Shown here one piece after another: positions 62,960 through 64,000 of a stretch of DNA of 64,000 nt. The notes under the pieces were generated by a model. It was given only the letters and a program-made list of their open reading frames with translations. It did not search any database and was not told where the DNA came from. The stretch is from assembly GCF_014200495.1 (NCBI RefSeq), contig NZ_JACHBY010000004.1, positions 310,001-374,000 on the forward strand, given 5' to 3'. How positions within the stretch are numbered: the stretch's first letter is position 1; every line of letters begins with the position of its first letter. Both the position numbers and the translations under genes were made by a program. The DNA is from Mucilaginibacter geliditolerans (GTDB lineage Bacteria > Bacteroidota > Bacteroidia > Sphingobacteriales > Sphingobacteriaceae).

Positions 62960-64000
62960 ATGGTATTTAAGAGACCAGGAAATAGTCGCGACGACAAATC
63001 AAATCAATCATCAGGCCGCAGATCAGGCGGTGCTGAAGGTTCGAAAAAATCATTTTCCGCACCCCGCGGAAAATCAACCGGAGGCTCAGACCGTGCCGAT
63101 GGCAAAAGAGCCCCCAAAAGCTTTAGCAACGAAAAACAAGGCGAGAAAAGATCTTATTCTTCATCAGGTAGCAGCAGCAGACCATATGTCGGCAAAGGCG
63201 ATGGTGAAAACCGCAGCAGCTTTACCGGTGGCGAAAAGAAAACTTTTGTACCCCGCAACAAACCATACACAGGCAGACCAGCAGATAGCGACGACCGTGC
63301 TAAAAAGAGTTTCGGTAGTGATTCTGGTGAGAAAAGGCAAGCGCGCAGCAAGCCTTACTCAGGCAGGGTAAGTTCGGCAGATGATAAGCCATCATTCGCA
63401 TCACGCAATAAATCATATTCGGGCAGAGCTGGTTCCAGCGATGACAGGCCAAAAAGAAGTTTTGGTGGTGATGAAGGCGGTGAAAGAAAAGCAAGGCCAA
63501 CAGGTTCTGGGCCACGAGAAAGATCGGGCGAAAGAAATACAAGGCCAACAAGTTCTGGTCCGAGAGAAAGATCGGGCGAGCGGAAATTTGCAGGCAAACC
63601 ATCAGAAGGCGGATTTAAAAAACGTGCTGATGCAGGTGATAAGCCTTACCGCAAAACAGATAAACCTGTTTACGATAAAATTACCCGCGACAAAGACGCG
63701 CCTGTAAAAACACTACGCAGCCGTAAAGAGAAAGAAAATAAAGATTCAGGCCTGATCAGGCTTAACCGTTACATAGCTAACGCTGGTATCTGCTCTCGCC
63801 GTAAGGCTGACGAGCTGATTGAGGCCGGTGTGGTTTCGGTTAACGGCGAAGTTGTTTCTGAACTGGGCCACAAGATCGACCCGATAAAAGACGAGATCCG
63901 CTATAATGGCGAATTGCTGAAACGAGAAAAAATGGTTTATGTGTTATTGAATAAACCAAAGGATTATATAACTACTACTGAAGATCCGCAGGAGCGCCGT
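62960..64000 (+). CDS. Pseudouridine synthase (RsuA/RluB family) with long basic disordered N-terminus; 3' end beyond window
   Basis: ATG at 62960 opens a frame that is still open at the window edge (347 codons). Residues 1-265 are low-complexity, with repeated GE(K/R)-type, KPY(S/T)GR and S/G/R/K-rich units. Then an S4 RNA-binding domain starts (LIRLNRYIANAGICSRRKADELIEAGVVSVNGEVV) and the synthase begins (MVYVLLNKPKDYITTTEDP). This is the RluB/RsuA architecture, and the catalytic Asp lies beyond the edge. It converts a uridine in rRNA to pseudouridine. Similar extended synthases exist in Bacteroidota; the extension probably binds RNA or the ribosome, which is inferred from its charge. Confidence 0.92.
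   Translation, partial: MVFKRPGNSRDDKSNQSSGRRSGGAEGSKKSFSAPRGKSTGGSDRADGKRAPKSFSNEKQGEKRSYSSSGSSSRPYVGKGDGENRSSFTGGEKKTFVPRNKPYTGRPADSDDRAKKSFGSDSGEKRQARSKPYSGRVSSADDKPSFASRNKSYSGRAGSSDDRPKRSFGGDEGGERKARPTGSGPRERSGERNTRPTSSGPRERSGERKFAGKPSEGGFKKRADAGDKPYRKTDKPVYDKITRDKDAPVKTLRSRKEKENKDSGLIRLNRYIANAGICSRRKADELIEAGVVSVNGEVVSELGHKIDPIKDEIRYNGELLKREKMVYVLLNKPKDYITTTEDPQERR

Noticed and set aside
63154..63602. Minus-strand and alternative-frame ORFs across the pseudouridine synthase extension
   Set aside because: They are shadows of the repetitive coding sequence of the real plus-strand gene, whose frame leads into the S4 domain.

Overview
The window looks like a chromosomal segment of a Bacteroidota bacterium, most plausibly family Sphingobacteriaceae (Mucilaginibacter/Pedobacter-like). 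This is inferred from the gene families, not from a database search. Supporting signs are a GldH gliding lipoprotein next to holB and ricT, a DUF3078 protein, a DUF4175 giant, a bacillithiol-type YtxJ, SusC/TonB-style barrel architecture (CarboxypepD_reg + plug + barrel), many lipoproteins, several matches to the Bacteroidota -7 promoter element TAnnTTTG, and little use of Shine-Dalgarno sites. Most of the window is core housekeeping DNA. I see no prophage, transposase or CRISPR array.

Layout. 1-5 kb: envelope genes on the minus strand (a cut-off HExxH protein, a DUF3078 protein, a carboxypeptidase-regulatory-like protein, two glucosaminidases, an O-methyltransferase). 5-7 kb: a proline dehydrogenase-like gene divergent from an HxlR regulator, then ruvX. 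7.3-12 kb: holB-ricT-gldH and rmuC. 12-15.3 kb: a composite inverted-repeat element, thiL and a secreted DNA/RNA nuclease. 15.4-19.7 kb: divergent nadA and nadB (de novo NAD synthesis), an orphan membrane protein, tRNA-Gly(CCC) and a gamma-carbonic anhydrase. 19.8-26.3 kb: an Ig-like lipoprotein, mnmG, three parS-like sites, a small membrane protein, an ABC-F ATPase and an NAD(P)-binding protein. 26.4-29.6 kb: pirin and an MlaE-MlaF-MlaD lipid transport operon. 29.6-34.4 kb: glutathione peroxidase, then DUF4175-(RsbW-like ATPase)-ybeY. 34.6-36.8 kb: MarR-MFS and a lone receiver domain. 36.9-44.2 kb: an outer-membrane beta-barrel receptor, a small orphan ORF, an aspartyl protease with PDZ, and a FtsX/MacB-type permease. 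44.4-49.3 kb: ansA, tatD, two FKBP isomerases, nrnA. 49.5-55 kb: ndk, a DUF721 gene, recF, a TPR protein, ribH, a 36-residue lipoprotein, ytxJ, osmC, lipA. 55-58.9 kb: sigma/anti-sigma pair, nnrDE, PIN toxin-antitoxin-like pair. 58.9-64 kb: uvrA, a lytic transglycosylase, and a pseudouridine synthase with a long disordered N-terminus that runs off the right edge.

The most notable non-coding content is (i) a cluster of three parS-like 16-mers beside mnmG, suggesting that this part of the chromosome is a ParB loading zone, and (ii) several families of palindromic intergenic repeats. Two families recur as distinct copies within the window and one composite element is about 630 bp. I found no convincing wholly new multi-gene system. 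The best candidates for unexplored biology are the DUF4175/ATPase/YbeY operon, the PIN partner of unknown family, the basic repeat-rich extension of the pseudouridine synthase, and the repeat families.
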